This document shows positions 49,966-64,000 of a stretch of 64,000 nucleotides of DNA, piece by piece. Made by a program: the position numbers and the translations under genes. The stretch is from Aphidius gifuensis. Lineage: Eukaryota; Arthropoda; Insecta; Hymenoptera; Braconidae. Location of the stretch: assembly GCF_014905175.1 (NCBI RefSeq), contig NC_057791.1, forward strand, positions 3,224,001 through 3,288,000. Direction: 5' to 3'. The notes beneath the pieces were generated by a model. That model did no database searches and was not told the DNA's origin. It saw nothing but the letters and a program-made list of their open reading frames with translations. Position 1 is the stretch's first letter; every line of letters starts with the position of its first letter.

Positions 49966-52391
49966 GTGAGTTTATCAATTTAATTTTAATTTTCAGATAT
50001 CCATGATAACTTTTAACTCTTTGATATTATATTTAAAGTATTTTTTCGTCATTTAAAGTGCACATTTGATAGTGACTTGAAAAAGCATTAATTGAGACAT
50101 ATGTCACCTCTGGCTATAACTCTTAAAGATTTATATTTTTCATATGATTTAAAATTAGTCAAACATCTTATGGGAAAAAATAAAAAAAGCTTTTGATGCT
50201 ATTAAGTTCTTAAGATAACGTGGAGAATCTGGGTTAATCGTGTATCAACTCTGATGAATAAACGATGTATGTGTAATGTGTAGCACGAGATTCAAGTGTT
50301 AAAAAAATAAATAAAAAAAGGTTAGGTGTCGTCAAGTATGCATATGTATATATTTATGTGTATGTTTTTGCCGCGTTGTAAGTTATTTTTGTGTTGGTTA
50401 TTTTACTCATGGAATGAAAGCCACATAATCAACGACTACACCATTATAATATATGTATATGTATATACCATCAACAATATACCATAAAACGCACAGTGAA
50501 AATAACGGTGAAATTTTCAGTATACTTCTCCTCACCTGAAATCGTCCTACTTGCCTCACACGTTGCTAACATCAGAGAGCGTCGAATGTTGGTATATTCT
50601 AAAAACGGGAACATCATATTGTATTTTTTATTCTATGATTACAATAAGAACATTTATTGGTCTATGGAAATATTTGAGATTTTGATTTATTAAATATTCA
50701 AGAGTTCAATAATCTATTTACAATATATATCATTAATTATTGAACTTAAAATAATTAACAAAAGATTTAGAAGAGATCTCTATGAGATCTCAAAAAGACT
50801 TAATTTTTTTACCTGGTTTCAAAACCCGCGTTACATTCAAATATATAAAACGTATTTATTTGACCAATAAAAAATGAGATCCTTGAATACAACAGCCAAT
50901 CGTATAATTTTTTTAGCGAGCATATATATATAGCTAAATTTTTATAGTCAACTTGAATGCATGGTTAAAATGCGCGGGTTTGCTCGAAATAGCAAATCGA
51001 TTCCCGCGCAAAAACTTACGCGCAAGCAAAAAATCGAGAACTCACAAGCAACAAATTCAACTCGGTTGAAAAAACTTCATCTATATTTTATTATATATAT
51101 GCATATTTATATACTTATATTATGCATATAGTGTAAAAAACTATGCAGACGTTTGAGATATTTTAGTGAAAATAATTTATGTTGAATTTTCAGTGAAATT
51201 ATACGTTTTTAATTAGCAACTTTTTCCGGTGCTTTTTTTTTAAATTTTTTTTTATGTTAAAACGTGCATAGTCGATATTTATAAATTAACGTAGATGTAT
51301 GTGTATATTATTTTTTAGTCTTGATGAAATTTGCTGAAGTAATTTACTAAAATGAATTTATTCCAAAAACACAAATGTCATTGAGTGATGAAATAGTTTT
51401 AAATTTTTTGTTTTTGGATTAATCACGCTCTGATAATTTACGCATTTAATCGTAATGTAAATAACAAAATTCAACAAACCTTGCTACATACAAATGTGCT
51501 ATATATATTTGGTACTTTTCGAGAAAATTTTTATAATGAAAAAAAAAAAACCTTTTATAATAATTTATTAATATTTTCAATTCCTGAAATATGAGTTTTA
51601 TTTTTTAGTGAATAATTGTCAAGTTATGTATTTTAAATTTATGATAATTATTGGTAGTTTTGATATAACTGAAATTAATATTTTTTGATAAGTAACAAAT
51701 GTATGAGTATGGTTGGAAAATTACAAAACAGAAATTTTCAATAGTACTTTACATAAGGGATGATGATTTAAGTTTGGATGATAATATTTGTTGAAATAAA
51801 TTTACAACTGCGCATATGCTGCTAGTAGATACTGCCATCACTAACAAGACAGAATATATTATACATATATGTATATATATATTTTTTTTTTTATGTCTGA
51901 CCACTGCCGGTAAAGTACTACTTCTACAGTTTCCTTTTGGTGATTCGTATCTTCCTTTGGGTTACCTCTAATTTTTTTAAAATTCAATTTTTACTTCTAT
52001 TCATTTATTTCATCTGAAAATATGATCAATAAACTATATTTATTAATTTTTTAAAATTATTATTTATCAATATATAACGTGTAATTTTTTATATATTATT
52101 TTTTTTTCATTATTTTTCAAGTATCATATTATACATCGCAGAAAATTTCAAGTATTAGTATAACTCTTGAGCTTTAAAATCGATAACAGCAGCATATTTT
52201 TAAATGCTTAATCATATAATCATAACCTGAAGTTTTTTTTTCATACTCATTGAAATAAAATGTAACTTTGCTGATAAGCAAAAAAAAAAAATGCAACTAG
52301 AGAAAAATAAATTTATAGGAGAGTAACAAATAAAGCATAAAAACTAAAAAAAAAAAAAAGAGTTATTTGGATAAAAACGTGGTCTTTGCAG

Positions 52392-52418
52392 CTCAACCAC
52401 CAGTGTCAATCTGACAAG
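52392..52418 (+). CDS. Possible 27-base microexon
   Basis: CTTTGCAG precedes nine codons reading LNHQCQSDK, and AAG/GTATTT follows. It is phase 0 at both ends and lies between two phase-0 coding exons on the same strand, so it could be an optional microexon. The donor is weak and the exon too short to test by eye. Confidence 0.15.
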
Positions 52419-52496
52419 GTATTTTTATAAAACACCAAAACCCCTACTCTGAGCAAAAATCCTCCCTCAAGTTTCATCATCCCTCCAGTTTACCAA

Positions 52497-52521
52497 TGAC
52501 GTCAGCAGCCCACCAACCAAT
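52497..52521. promoter_or_regulatory. CRE palindrome with CCAAT box
   Basis: A perfect TGACGTCA at 52497-52504 is followed 13 bases later by CCAAT (52517-52521), in a patch less AT-rich than its surroundings. It resembles a core or proximal promoter, perhaps an internal promoter of the long gene. Confidence 0.35.
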
Positions 52522-55500
52522 CGTGGCTTGGCCTAAATTATAGAGGGAGGCTAGAGTGAGATAGTGAACAAAATATCACCCAACCACCCATATAAGAGGG
52601 TTGAAAAGGGGATGAGAAGTTTTAGAGTTGTATGCTTATATAGTGAACCAAAATGGGAGGACAGAAAATGAAAATTGAGAGAGACAAGTAGAGAAAAGAA
52701 AGAGAGAGACTTGGACAGGATTACTATATACCCTGACTCACCCTGATAGTGACTGAGAGAACAGCAGAATTTTGTGTACGTATATATTCTATATGCCAAA
52801 GCGACGGGTCATTTCTCTCACACCATTATAAAAAAAAGTTGGAAATTTATTTTTTTCTTTTTGTGAGGGTCAAAAAATATCTTGAGTATTTATAGATCAT
52901 CAAAAATATTCAAAAAACTAAATATATTTTTTATCATTATACTATGATTTGCAAAATTTTAATTTTTAAAAATAGGCCTTTAATATATATCTACATCTAC
53001 AAATATATTTTTACTATTATTTTGAATTGAAATATATTGTTAAGTTATTAATACTTTTTTTTACTTTATAAATTGTGTTAATTATAATTTTGGATTTGAG
53101 AGAATGTAGGAGAGTATATATACTGGTTGAAAGTAAATGATGGATTAGCTAGGGGGTATAGAATTGATGAAGCAAAGGGTGAGTTGGATTATTAGTGATG
53201 TCTGAGTGAGATGGGCTGTAACCACTAGCCAAAAGGTGTAATAGCTAACTTGTAATATATATCAAATTGTGCAGCCCACACAATTTCAACAAATTTAGGA
53301 TGCAATAAGAGAAGTAAAACAAATAAAAAGCTAAAATTCAAAATTAAGGGTATATAAAGTTTAGATAATAGTTATGCTGACGGTCAGGTTAAATATCGAT
53401 ATCTAAATAATCAATTTATTATAAACGTCACGTTTACAGGGCAAGGTGAATTAGAAAAAAAATATTAAGTTGATAAAAGTTGGCTAGAGTAAACTATATA
53501 TAAAGTCACGTATGATCATAAAAGTAATTTACAAAAAAGTATTTGAAAGAGCATCTAAAGGTAGCTAGAAAAAAAAGGGCTGTTCATATATATATGAAAG
53601 TTATTTGACCCTGATGAAGGGACATGTAATAACTAACAACTCTGAAACTTATTAACAAAAAATATATAAGTTAAAATTATATTTCAAAATTATAAAATAA
53701 ATTTAAAATAAAAGTAAAAACGTGTAATGAAAAACGGAAAAGTATATATACATATATAACTTTTTTACAAACATCTCCAATCGTTTGACGAAGTTTGTAA
53801 AACCATAGTGAAGCTCGTGATTTTTTTCTCGACGAAGGGGATGAAAGAACACTGACAAACATAAAAAAAATAAATAAAAGGGGTTGAACTAGAGATATAG
53901 CATGCAAAAACGACTCTCCCTCTCTCAACTCTCTGTCACTAATAGTTTTATCCTCTTCTTTTTAAATATATACCTATATATATTCATCACCATAATGAAA
54001 ACAAGACTACAACATCAGCAAAAAGGTCGTTCGGATTTGAAAAAAATTTAATTTAACAAAAATAAATATGAAATCTTTTTTTAAATAATTAAACTTGAAT
54101 GTATACTATACTTATTTATCAATTAATTTATTTTTCAATTTATATATTTATTTATTTTTTTATTATTTATACATTACCAGAATAATTCATTAACGAAAAA
54201 ATTATATATCGATATTCGATAGATAATAAATTATTAAAATAATAAAAATTATATCTTTTGAATATGTATTATATTCTCGAGGGATTATACAGAATTTCGT
54301 GTCAAATATCTCACTTCGGACAGTAGTTTTGCCTTGAAACATTTTACCCAAATGGAAGTGATGAAGTAAAGCAGAGTATGAAGAAGAATAGGTTATATGC
54401 AAAGTAACTAGCTCCCCTATCGTAGCCTACGATTAGTAAACTTTGCTAAAACTTTGGATTGAAACTTTGGGATAACTCCTCAGCTGTCCCTCTTGAACCA
54501 AGAATTGTGTTTATGATATATAAAGATAAACTTCTATGTAAGACGAGTTGTATATTCAGGAGTATAACAAAAAACAATAAAACATCAAGATTCATCTCTC
54601 CTTTTCTTTATTGTTCTATTTTTTTTGATCTTAGCTTAATTTTTTTTTATTCTTTTTGTGGTAACATGGCTTTATCGTAAATGTAAAAAATATTTTCAAT
54701 TTTATGAACTTAAAAACGATTGATCTTACAATTGCAATCGTCCATAACTCAATTAAATATTATTTTATGTAAACATAAGTTCTATAATAATGATAATGTA
54801 CAAAAGATTTGACTCCCGGAAACATTTTAAATACCCAATCGTTTTTTAAATATGTTGAATTAACATTGTTGATCGAGGACAATGCAAGGGTAAAGTAATG
54901 TTGATGTTAGAGGTTCAAGGAATTAAGAGTGTGTGAGAGAGAGAGAAGCAGGAAGAGAAGACAATTACACCCTCATAACTTTAAACTGAACCAGCTGGTT
55001 TTTAGGGTAATCTCTTTTCTCATCCTAACACACAGCCTAGTTGGTCATTCCTCTTAATCACTTTATCTATATATCTTGACCTTAAAGTATGTGTCAATTT
55101 TTTTTTTTTTCAACATTATCCAGATTTATTAATTATTATTCTCCCAAACGTGAATTGTTGCATATAAAAAATTATATAAAAATACTTTGGACATTGTTAA
55201 ATGAAAATTTATACATTACTTTTTTCAAACAATAAATTTTAATGACTTTTTTTTTTATTTTTTTCTATTTACTTAATTTAAAATTCATTAAATTGTTTTT
55301 TTTTTTATTTACTATATAAATAGTTGTTCAGTGCAACACAAATAGATAAAAAAATTTATTTTTATACATTAATGCATTTTATGCTAAATAGAAAGTGATG
55401 ATTTTTTGAAGGTGAAAAATAAAAAGTTGTTTCACCAGTATCAATTCATGTTATAATACAATATATATGTATGTGCTTATATCGAGTGAAAGTGAATGAA

Positions 55501-58500
55501 AAATGAAAAAAAATAAAAACAATTCTGGTTTATGTACGCCAAGCTTGGTGGTATGAATTGCGGGAAAGAATATCAAGAGACACCCCCAGGGGTGATGGTG
55601 TACGTTTTTACGACGAAAAAATATATACGATAAGCTATTTGTACAACCCACGCCAGCATGCCGAGAGTGAATACTTTTTTTTTTTTTTTATCATTTCATT
55701 CATTTTTTTTGTTGAAGTTGATCTCTACGGATTCGATAAAAATCATATTTTGGTTTGAAACATTTTTAGCTATATAGATTGCAAGTTTTCCCTTTCTATG
55801 ACCCAATGCAATTTTATCAGGTCAGTTGCATTTTTCACGTTTACCACTTCCTCTTTTTTTTTTTTTTTTTCTTTCATTCTCTTTTTTTTTTTTTTTTTCG
55901 ACTCAACGTGTACGTACATAGTAGATACAGCACTATATGTATGGACATGCTTTGAGGGTAGATTTCTCTTTCAATGAAAAACCACGTGATCTCTAGGATT
56001 ACCCGTTTTAAATTCAAAACTTTTATCATAGTTTTCGACATTATTTTTCTGAATACACTCATAGATTTTTTCAACAGTTCAGGAAAAAACAATTTAACTC
56101 TCAAAACTCCATACCTGTATGGATCCTTTGAAAAAAATATTAACCAAAAAAATATTACACAAATCAAATGTAAGTCTACTCTATTGGAATAATCGAAAAC
56201 ATAAAAAAAAAAAGTGAAAAGCTTTTTTATATACTTTTTTTATCCACCAACTTACAAACATAAAACAAACTGGATTTTTTTAATTCAACCATAATTCAAA
56301 TTTCAATAAAAAAACAACCCTGATTTTTAGTTTTGTTAAGAACTTTTGCATCCATATTAAAAATTAAAAATATATCGATAGGCTAAAAGTTTTTTTTTTC
56401 CAAATTTACTCAATTAAACCACCCTCTTTAGTTATCGTTCAAATAGAATATAAAGATTTTTATGAAAGCCGAGCTGGGTTTCATTATAACCAACTGAAAT
56501 TTGATTGATTATCAAACAAAATAAATATATAATATTTACACCCAGTCGGTAAAAACCTCATGTGAATCCACGTGAAGTTCATACTATACATATTGTTGAT
56601 TGTATGTTTAATACATATTTATATAAATATATATAACAGGTATATACTATATGTATGTATTATTTAGTCTCTCCATTTATCTCATAAAACTCTATTACCG
56701 ACAATTTCAGTAAATTCCAAGTATTGTCGTTGTCGTACATACTAAACGCCAATATATTATATAGAAAATAAAATTCGTGAAAGCTTTGATGCAATAAAAT
56801 TTAAACATGGCATGCACTAGCGCTAGCGCCCTCAATGTATATATCGTATTCACTCTTTTGCAATGCAGCAAACAAGAATGATCCGAGTTTTTCTGTCTTT
56901 TTTCATCCGGGCTGGCAATGCGAAAGCATTACGAGTATATGGATAGCGGTCGGTGGAGTCAAGGGGGATACTGAGTTTATAGATGGGAGGGTTGGAGAGT
57001 TGACGGGCGAGGTTGGTTGAGTGAGATAGATATATAAAATAAATGACTGAGAGAACGAGATAGTACATATAATCGAGGAAAACGAGCACACAAGCAAAAG
57101 CCTCGAATATAACCCAGCACAAGGAAAATCTGGCAACGTTGCATTTACAAATTTGTTGGTAGCATTGTAGGCTTGGTGTATGAGCTGACAACCTAGCCGT
57201 GACTCAGCACTCTGTCGAGTGAGCAATGTGCCTGATGCTATATATGAAATGACTCTAAGATCTGGTCTTTTGCAACTATTTTTGATTTTGTAATACGATT
57301 GTGTATGTACGGCCTAGTAGCATAGTTGGTTATGCAGCGATGCGGGATATCGATGCCACTTGCCGATCGAGTAGAAATAACAATTATTATTTTTTTATTT
57401 ATATTGCCAATAATTCTAAATACAAAAAACTAACGAGTATACGAGAAAAGAAAAAAAATTGTAGATTTAATAGAAAATGATTTATCACAAAGCATGCAGA
57501 ATACGAGTTACAATAAACTCGACAAGATATTTACTTGAAAAAGTATCAAGGCTAGTTTTTTTTATGAGATAATAAATCATTAAAAATATATGAATATTGA
57601 TGTAGTGTTTTATAACTAAGTTGTAAGTTGATTTCAGTATTGTTTTTTATAAAATTATTGACAAAAGTATTCTATGGAAAAAGAATGGACAGTTTCAGTT
57701 AGGACTTTTGTAGTCTTTAAGGTGTCAATTGCAAAATTCATACGCCACGACAAATTCATTTGGCATATATGGTTTGAACGAAGTTTTTTTTGTTCTTATT
57801 GAGTGTATTAAAAAAAAAAATATGTAAAATGCTCGTTATTGGCAGCCGATAATACAGAACGTCCCTCACATCGTGGGAGAGTGATTTCTCTCTTGTAATT
57901 TTATGTTGTGCACAAATGCGTTGGTGTAGACACTGAATGTTTCGTATGTACTCTTTGTACAATGACGAAATTTCTTGACGCGCAGAGAAACACACGCCGG
58001 ATACATAGCTAAAAGTGGGAACGTCGAAGGCCGATGTTTTGTAACTCTTCGAGCGTTTCTTCTTCGAAATATTTTGACTCTCACTGTTGGGTAACTCATG
58101 TATGGCTCACAAAAAAAAAATTACCCGAAAAACAAAGTTAAAAATCACCATGATTAACTGCAAAACAACAAATCACATTTCGTTTGTAATATTTATTGAA
58201 ACGTTACTTTTTTTCTTCATTTAAAAGTTTAATTTACTAAAAATTATAATTAAAACCTTTAACTTCCGGTATATGTCACTGAAACATTCTATTTTTGTTC
58301 GACAGAGTTAATTTATATGATGGTAGTTTCTTTCGAAAATTTAACATATAAAAAACTATCATGCAAAATTTTCTATCATTTTTTTTGCCAAGTAACAAAT
58401 TATTCTTCCTATTATAAAACTGTTTCATGACAAAATTCCAATTCATATGTATTTTCAAAAATGTCTTTTGTATTTTCAATACAAACAATAAAAAATCTAC

Positions 58501-61261
58501 AACAATACATTATACAAAAGTTTTAAAAATAAAAGGTAGCTGCAATATCGGCGATGCATCAACAAAATTTATGCCAAGCTTTCCAATCATTCCTATAGCT
58601 ATACAAAATTCAATAATACAACGGTAAATAATTCCCGCGCTTGTGTTTATAAATGTTCATTCGCAAAAAAAAAAAATACAGATATTATTGGCTGCAATTT
58701 TAAAATCCAAAGGAATAGAGCTCATTTTGCAAAAAGATATCATTGTTGACACAAATCCCATAGCTTTGTGCACCACAAAACATTCCTTAAATTCTTTCAG
58801 TGATTTCTCTTATAATTATTAGTATTATAAGATGAAATTTCGTTATTGTTTCGAGCTCTAATATCCAAGAATAGATAGATATATATGCCAGTAGCCATCA
58901 GGATCGGCCGGATGTCCGATGCTTGTGTATGTATCCCTTGGTAAACGCATTATTCGTGCAGGGGGAACAGCTGTCCAAAGCAGAAACACATGTGAATATT
59001 GAGTGATATTTGAGGGGCCCACCACTGGCTATGTCTAGTGTTTTCTCGATTTATTTTTTTGAGTCATGATGCATCGAGCTTATGAATTTCTTTACTGTGC
59101 AGAACGCCACTGTCTGTTCTGCCGGCTGTTTCTCGCAGATGTTTGATGCACATAGGAACAATTGTTTGTAACTATTTTTTATTTTTGTTCAATATTATAT
59201 TTTTATATATATGAAGACATATAATTATTATTTTACTTATTAATATAAACTAAATTGATATTATTATTTAATTTTTTTATTTATCTGTATATTTACATAC
59301 GGAAAAAAATTATTAATAATTTACATAAATTATTATAGTGTGTTTTACATTTTGCTCCGTTATGTGAATATTATATATCTAAGACTTCTTCAGCAAGTCA
59401 ACCAATCTCTCGTTGCAAAAAGTAGTTACGTGTTTATAGTGATTACGTCACGTTTCTATATATGCCTGCCAAGATGTTCGTTTTAAAGTAATCACGAGCT
59501 AGCTTCATAACTATCATATGATACAAGTTTTTTTATAAAAACTTGTCAAAGTAAATATATAAAATATTATTATTTTTCATTAATGATCTAGAAATCGAAA
59601 TGAAAATTAAATAAATCATTTAATTTCGCAAAAAAAAAAGTCATATATATACTTGGAAAAAATTAAGTGAGTTTTATAAAATTTATGTATCGTATATAAA
59701 TATCTGCAAATTTATATAAACACTGTGAAGTTCAACCACATTGCATTTTCCCGTTGCGTCACGCATGCCAAGACATAACAGTACCAACAGCATTAACCAA
59801 ATCTTCATGTATCTTCAATCATACTATACATGTATTATATTTCTCTACAAATAACAATACTCTCTCTACAATAATACACATCATCAACTTGACTAACCGT
59901 AAATACATTTTTTTATTTTTTTAGTATTGCATTAGTTAAAATAGTATTGCAATATATATATAAATAGTATTTTTAAGTGAAATTTTCTCTGGCGAAAAGA
60001 GACAAGAAATTTTCAATTAAAGAAGATGTATTCCAGATATTTAAAAAATCTTTTTTATATATAAAAGAATAGACATGTCTCATAACGAGACCATTTTGGA
60101 TGTTGAATTTATTCAAATAATTATTGATAAATTCGATATTCCCTCGGGTTACATCTTGAGTTCGAAAGAGAAGTGTCAGATGGAATAATTTTCTGTTTTC
60201 TTAGTCGTTATCTTGTGGCCCTTATTCATCTACACATAATAATATTGTGGTCGTGTTCGTGAACACTAATGCCTCGTTTACGTTCATACATATTTGCCAG
60301 AAGTTTTGCCATTCATAAACTTTGTAACCTTCTCTTTTCAACATCGTCTCATATTCCTTGACTTAACCTTTCCCTTTTCCTTTGCACAATTTTAACAACC
60401 ACAGTATTTTCCATTTCCTCTTTTGCCCCTATTGCTTAACAACTTCTCTTCTTCTTCTTCTCTCATTTGTTTCCCTTAGCTACGTTTAGTCTCTCGACTC
60501 TTTGGGGGTTGTGGCTGCATAAGGACATAGCATGGCTTCTGGTATATGTAGGTTACAACAACGTCGACCTCAAAATTCAGAACATGGTACAGGTACTTTT
60601 AAGAATGGGCTCAAGGCCACGGTCAAAACCGTTATACATCACCCTTCAAAGAATGAAAAAAAAAAATGAAAATAAAAAAAAGACATCTTTATTATAATCC
60701 TTGGGTCATTGACTTTTATATTTTATTTCTTCTTTTTCATTTGGGTTTGGTTTTATTTCCGTATATATTTTTTTTAATTTAAATATCAATATTTTTGCTG
60801 TTTTTATTTGACTCAACTTTTTTATTTTTCAGTTTACAAATTTATACAAGATTTTATTTTATAAAACTTTTATTAATAAATATCAATGACCCTGTACTTA
60901 GTTTAATGCATCATTTTAATAATTGTTTTATCATTGTTTCTTTTTTAATTTTTTCATTTTATACTTACACTTGAAAAAGTTTGTAATTGTCTTTTGAGAC
61001 AGTTTTAAACTTGGCAAATAAAGCTAAAAAAAAGAAAGTGTATATACAATGAGAAAAATAAAAAAAATAGTAACTCATTCATAAGAGGGTTGTTAATATA
61101 TGTGAGTGTGACAATAGAAAGACTGAGATTCAGCTGACAAGTGGCGCCACATCAGCTGACTCAATGTTAATAAAGTTGACAAGATAAAAAAAAAAATAAG
61201 AACATAAACTTTAGGATGTGATAAATGATTTTACCAACACACATTTTAATTTATGTTACAG

Positions 61262-61319
61262 GATCTCTCTTCTTCGCAAGGACAACTGAAAAAGACAACA
61301 AGCTGGGATGAAGTTGAGG
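61262..61319 (+). CDS. Small internal coding exon, same gene as 49921-49965
   Basis: A 58-base exon with acceptor ATGTTACAG and donor GAGG/GTAAGT. One frame is open throughout: DLSSSQGQLKKTTSWDEVE plus one base. It begins in phase 0, which matches the end of the exon at 49965, so the two can be joined directly. The KKTTSWDEVE segment looks like a phosphorylatable linker. The next exon must lie to the right, probably outside the window. Confidence 0.45.
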
Positions 61320-64000
61320 GTAAGTTTTTTATTTTTTGATATGTATTACGCATGCATACATAATATATATATGTATGTACTTGTATTTACGTTGAGAGAT
61401 AAACGGGCATGCATATTATACATGAGGTTGTTGTGCAACCTGCAAAATAGCTACAGGGGTCGAAAGAGACAAAGACAATAAGGGGAAAACAAATTTAACA
61501 GGAGTGAGAAAATAGACATAAAAGCAACAGGTATCCTAATACTCGAATGACACGCTTCAACGATATATTTTTATGATACCTTTGCATCCAAAGCTGTGGC
61601 TTTGGGTATATCGAGTTGGGATTTATTCAATATCCCATTGTAGAAAAGCATTGTAAACTGGTAAACATATACAGATAATCTTGTAAATCTTTGCAAAGTT
61701 TATAAATAGTCCCAATCGCCCTCTTTTTTTTTTGCCAAAAAGTAATCGAAGGTTTATATATTTCAATTTGCCATTACCAATTACATTCACTCAAAATGGT
61801 TATCGGGATTTTTTTATATTGTACTGCACACATGCAGATTGTGTCGCTGAACCGATTAAACAGTCATTATAGCTCGTGGTTTTATAGATGGAAACCGTGC
61901 CAAGTGTCATTTATAAATTTATTATAAATATGAGAGTTTGTTGACTCATTCAATTATTGATTTCTGAAATACTCGTCAAAAAATTTATTGTTAAAATATT
62001 TCCATCATCATCTGCAGTGTATGATCATACTTGTCAGAGTCTTGAAGATCCATATTCGAACATACGTTTGTTATCGGTTATATATATAATCTGGCGAGAT
62101 AGTTTCAAGATGTGTATGTATATGTAAATTCATTGCATACTTGTTCAAAGCAATACAAGGGGTGTTCGCAAAGTAAATAAGAAAAGAGATGAAATATGTG
62201 CCACGCGAACAAGACGTGCCAAACGAAAGGGAAACTAGAAGTGAGAGGGCCACGAAGAACTCGAACTATCACCTCGACTCCATACCTTCATCCCCTATAT
62301 ATATGTATATTGAATTTCCATGTAAACATTTACATATAACTATATCCCTCGTGACGTGGTTCTTGAATGTATCGTACCTCAACATGCACATCAATTTTCA
62401 ATCACCCACATTTTATCAATTCATATACATATACCTATATTCAACATTGAAAATATATTCGGTGGGAATAAATAAAAAAAAAAAAGCAAAGGATAAACAT
62501 ATATAAAAGATAAAAATAAATTCGCGTGTTGTGTATACGTTGTGATACAAATCCAGAGTCAAATCCACTATGTAACATTGCAATTTCCATTTTTGTCACG
62601 CTATACTGAGGTCTGTTTTTCTCTTCGGCAGTCAATCAAACCTTTTTTTTTTTCTATTGACCTTGTAATTCTGGGTTAGTATTTTTTTTTTTATTTCACT
62701 TGTTTTTTTTTTTTTTATCGTTCATTCACATTTGTAGCAAAAAATAAGCTTTAAAAAAAAATACTGCGAATACATATGTTTGGATAGGTGCTTTTTTTTT
62801 TCCTGTAGAGATGATGAGCTGTGAACTTGTTCGTGTATGCAATACATAAGTCGATAAGCACGTGTTGATATTTGAAGCATGTTTAAAAACATAAAAGCCA
62901 CTTGTCGGTGTGCTATAATCGTTTTGTCCCCAGCATTGATTTATATCTTTCAATCTTCACACATGGTGGTTTGTCGATCTTGACTTAAATTCCCTTCAAT
63001 CTTATTCGTTTCATCTTTTATTTTTTTATTTACCCTTCCGCATTCTTTCTCTTCTTGGCTTATGTAATATTTAAATATGGTATGGTTAAAACGAAAACTC
63101 TGAGGGAATATATGCTTTTACATACATATATCATTGAAAAATACACATGAATTATATAGAACGAAGGATAAAACGTGCCACAAAGTAGACTTGTTCGGTT
63201 TCAATAAAAACTTGGCACAATATATACCCTACTGATCGACATACCCCTGTGAGCAATAATTTATTCTCTCTTTTCTTACCACTGTACATCAATATCCACA
63301 TTAACAATACAAATGTACAATTTTTTTTTATTTTAATTCCTCTTTATAATTCACCCTACTTTTCCCTACTACACTTGAAATCAAATTGCAAAACTGACTT
63401 TATTATTGTGCAACAGGTATCACTAATTTATTGACATTAAGTATAATTTCCGGTTGGACATTTACACAATTGACTTTCTTTATCAATCAATTAAAAAATA
63501 AAAAAAAAAAATAATGTCTAATAAATGCTGACAACTACACTGTGTAAAATTTTATAACTTCCATATTATTTCCGAAATATTTTATGATTTATTTATAACT
63601 TGACAAACCGAGACAAATGATGAAAAGAAAATTCGTTAAAGTGGGTCAATGTGTGGCAGACAACACGACCACATGGTTAAACTATAAATCTCTTGAAAAG
63701 GCCGGGCATTGCACGATGTGATAAACTTGACCTTGTCCTTTGTGGAAAAAGGTATGCTCGTTTCATCCCCGTTATATATGTACAATTTATATATACACAC
63801 ACTCACACACAAACCACATACAATAATGTATTTTTCTTTTATTTTCTCTATTTTATTTTATATTATACCATTTTTTTTTTTTTTTTATATATTTACCCTC
63901 CTTTATTGCGCCCTTTTTTTCTCTTTAACCGACCTTATTCGTATACACTTTTATAAACTACTTTTCTAACAATTCTTCAATATGCATATGTATATTTTAA
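61320..64000. other. Intron or intergenic to window end
   Basis: AT-rich with (CA)-type and T-rich runs. ORFs at 62189-62506 and 63693-63956 lack splice or family support. Confidence 0.4.

Larger units (their letters stand above)
49966..61261. other. Long probable intron with scattered motifs
   Basis: About 11 kb of AT-rich DNA with TATATA repeats, purine-rich tracts and two islands of lower AT content (52380-52560 and 56820-57220). No gene is firmly supported. One 27-base microexon candidate lies at 52392-52418. Confidence 0.4.

Noticed and set aside
57308..57380. tRNA-like A box (TAGCATAGTTGG) followed by a B-box-like ATCGATGCC
   Set aside because: The boxes are too close together, no acceptor or anticodon stem pairs, and there is no T run at a sensible distance; at most a SINE relic.
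1..64000. CRISPR arrays, rRNA, prokaryotic operons, intact transposons
   Set aside because: None seen; the only tandem array is the minisatellite, and no transposase or reverse transcriptase motifs were found.

Overview
The window is AT-rich eukaryotic DNA with short GT-AG introns, an RR-2 cuticle protein and an insect-type chemosensory protein. It is therefore an insect chromosome; the base composition and gene style fit a parasitoid wasp (Hymenoptera), but order is inference. Most genes are split into several exons, so I assembled coordinates by joining exons with matching phase.

Layout. 1-3000: a weak minus-strand exon candidate. 3078-3759: a three-exon RR-2 cuticle protein. 8001-8990: a small three-exon type I membrane protein of unknown role. 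9815-24240: the striking part, a GON4L-like gene (13996-17668) flanked by two arms of about 4.2 kb that are reverse complements of each other (about 9815-14054 and 19866-24240). Between gene and right arm lie an ~18-copy minisatellite (17994-19016) and a directly repeated fragment of the GON4L 3' end (19286-19907). 24552-24996: chemosensory protein (OS-D). 25369-26634 (minus): HNK-1/CHST11-type carbohydrate sulfotransferase. 30526-31807: HSD17B12-type very-long-chain 3-oxoacyl-CoA reductase. 33569-35970 (minus): long-chain acyl-CoA synthetase of the ACSL3/4 class, convergent with the former. 42926-43731: a C18orf21/UPF0711-like zinc-ribbon protein. 43732-64000: gene-poor, with a GC-rich island (about 45600-46700) and two or three small exons (49921-49965, perhaps 52392-52418, and 61262-61319) that probably belong to one long plus-strand gene running off the right edge.

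Biology. The reductase activates no acyl chain itself but acts in ER fatty-acid elongation, while the convergent ACSL makes acyl-CoAs; their adjacency may be chance. The best candidate for something undescribed is the GON4L locus. The gene carries an inverted copy of its own promoter and start codon beyond its 3' end, pointing back at it, so an antisense GON4L transcript and dsRNA are possible. Its reading frame is also split by three in-frame stops, and the minisatellite next to it repeats a 3'-splice-site-like motif many times.
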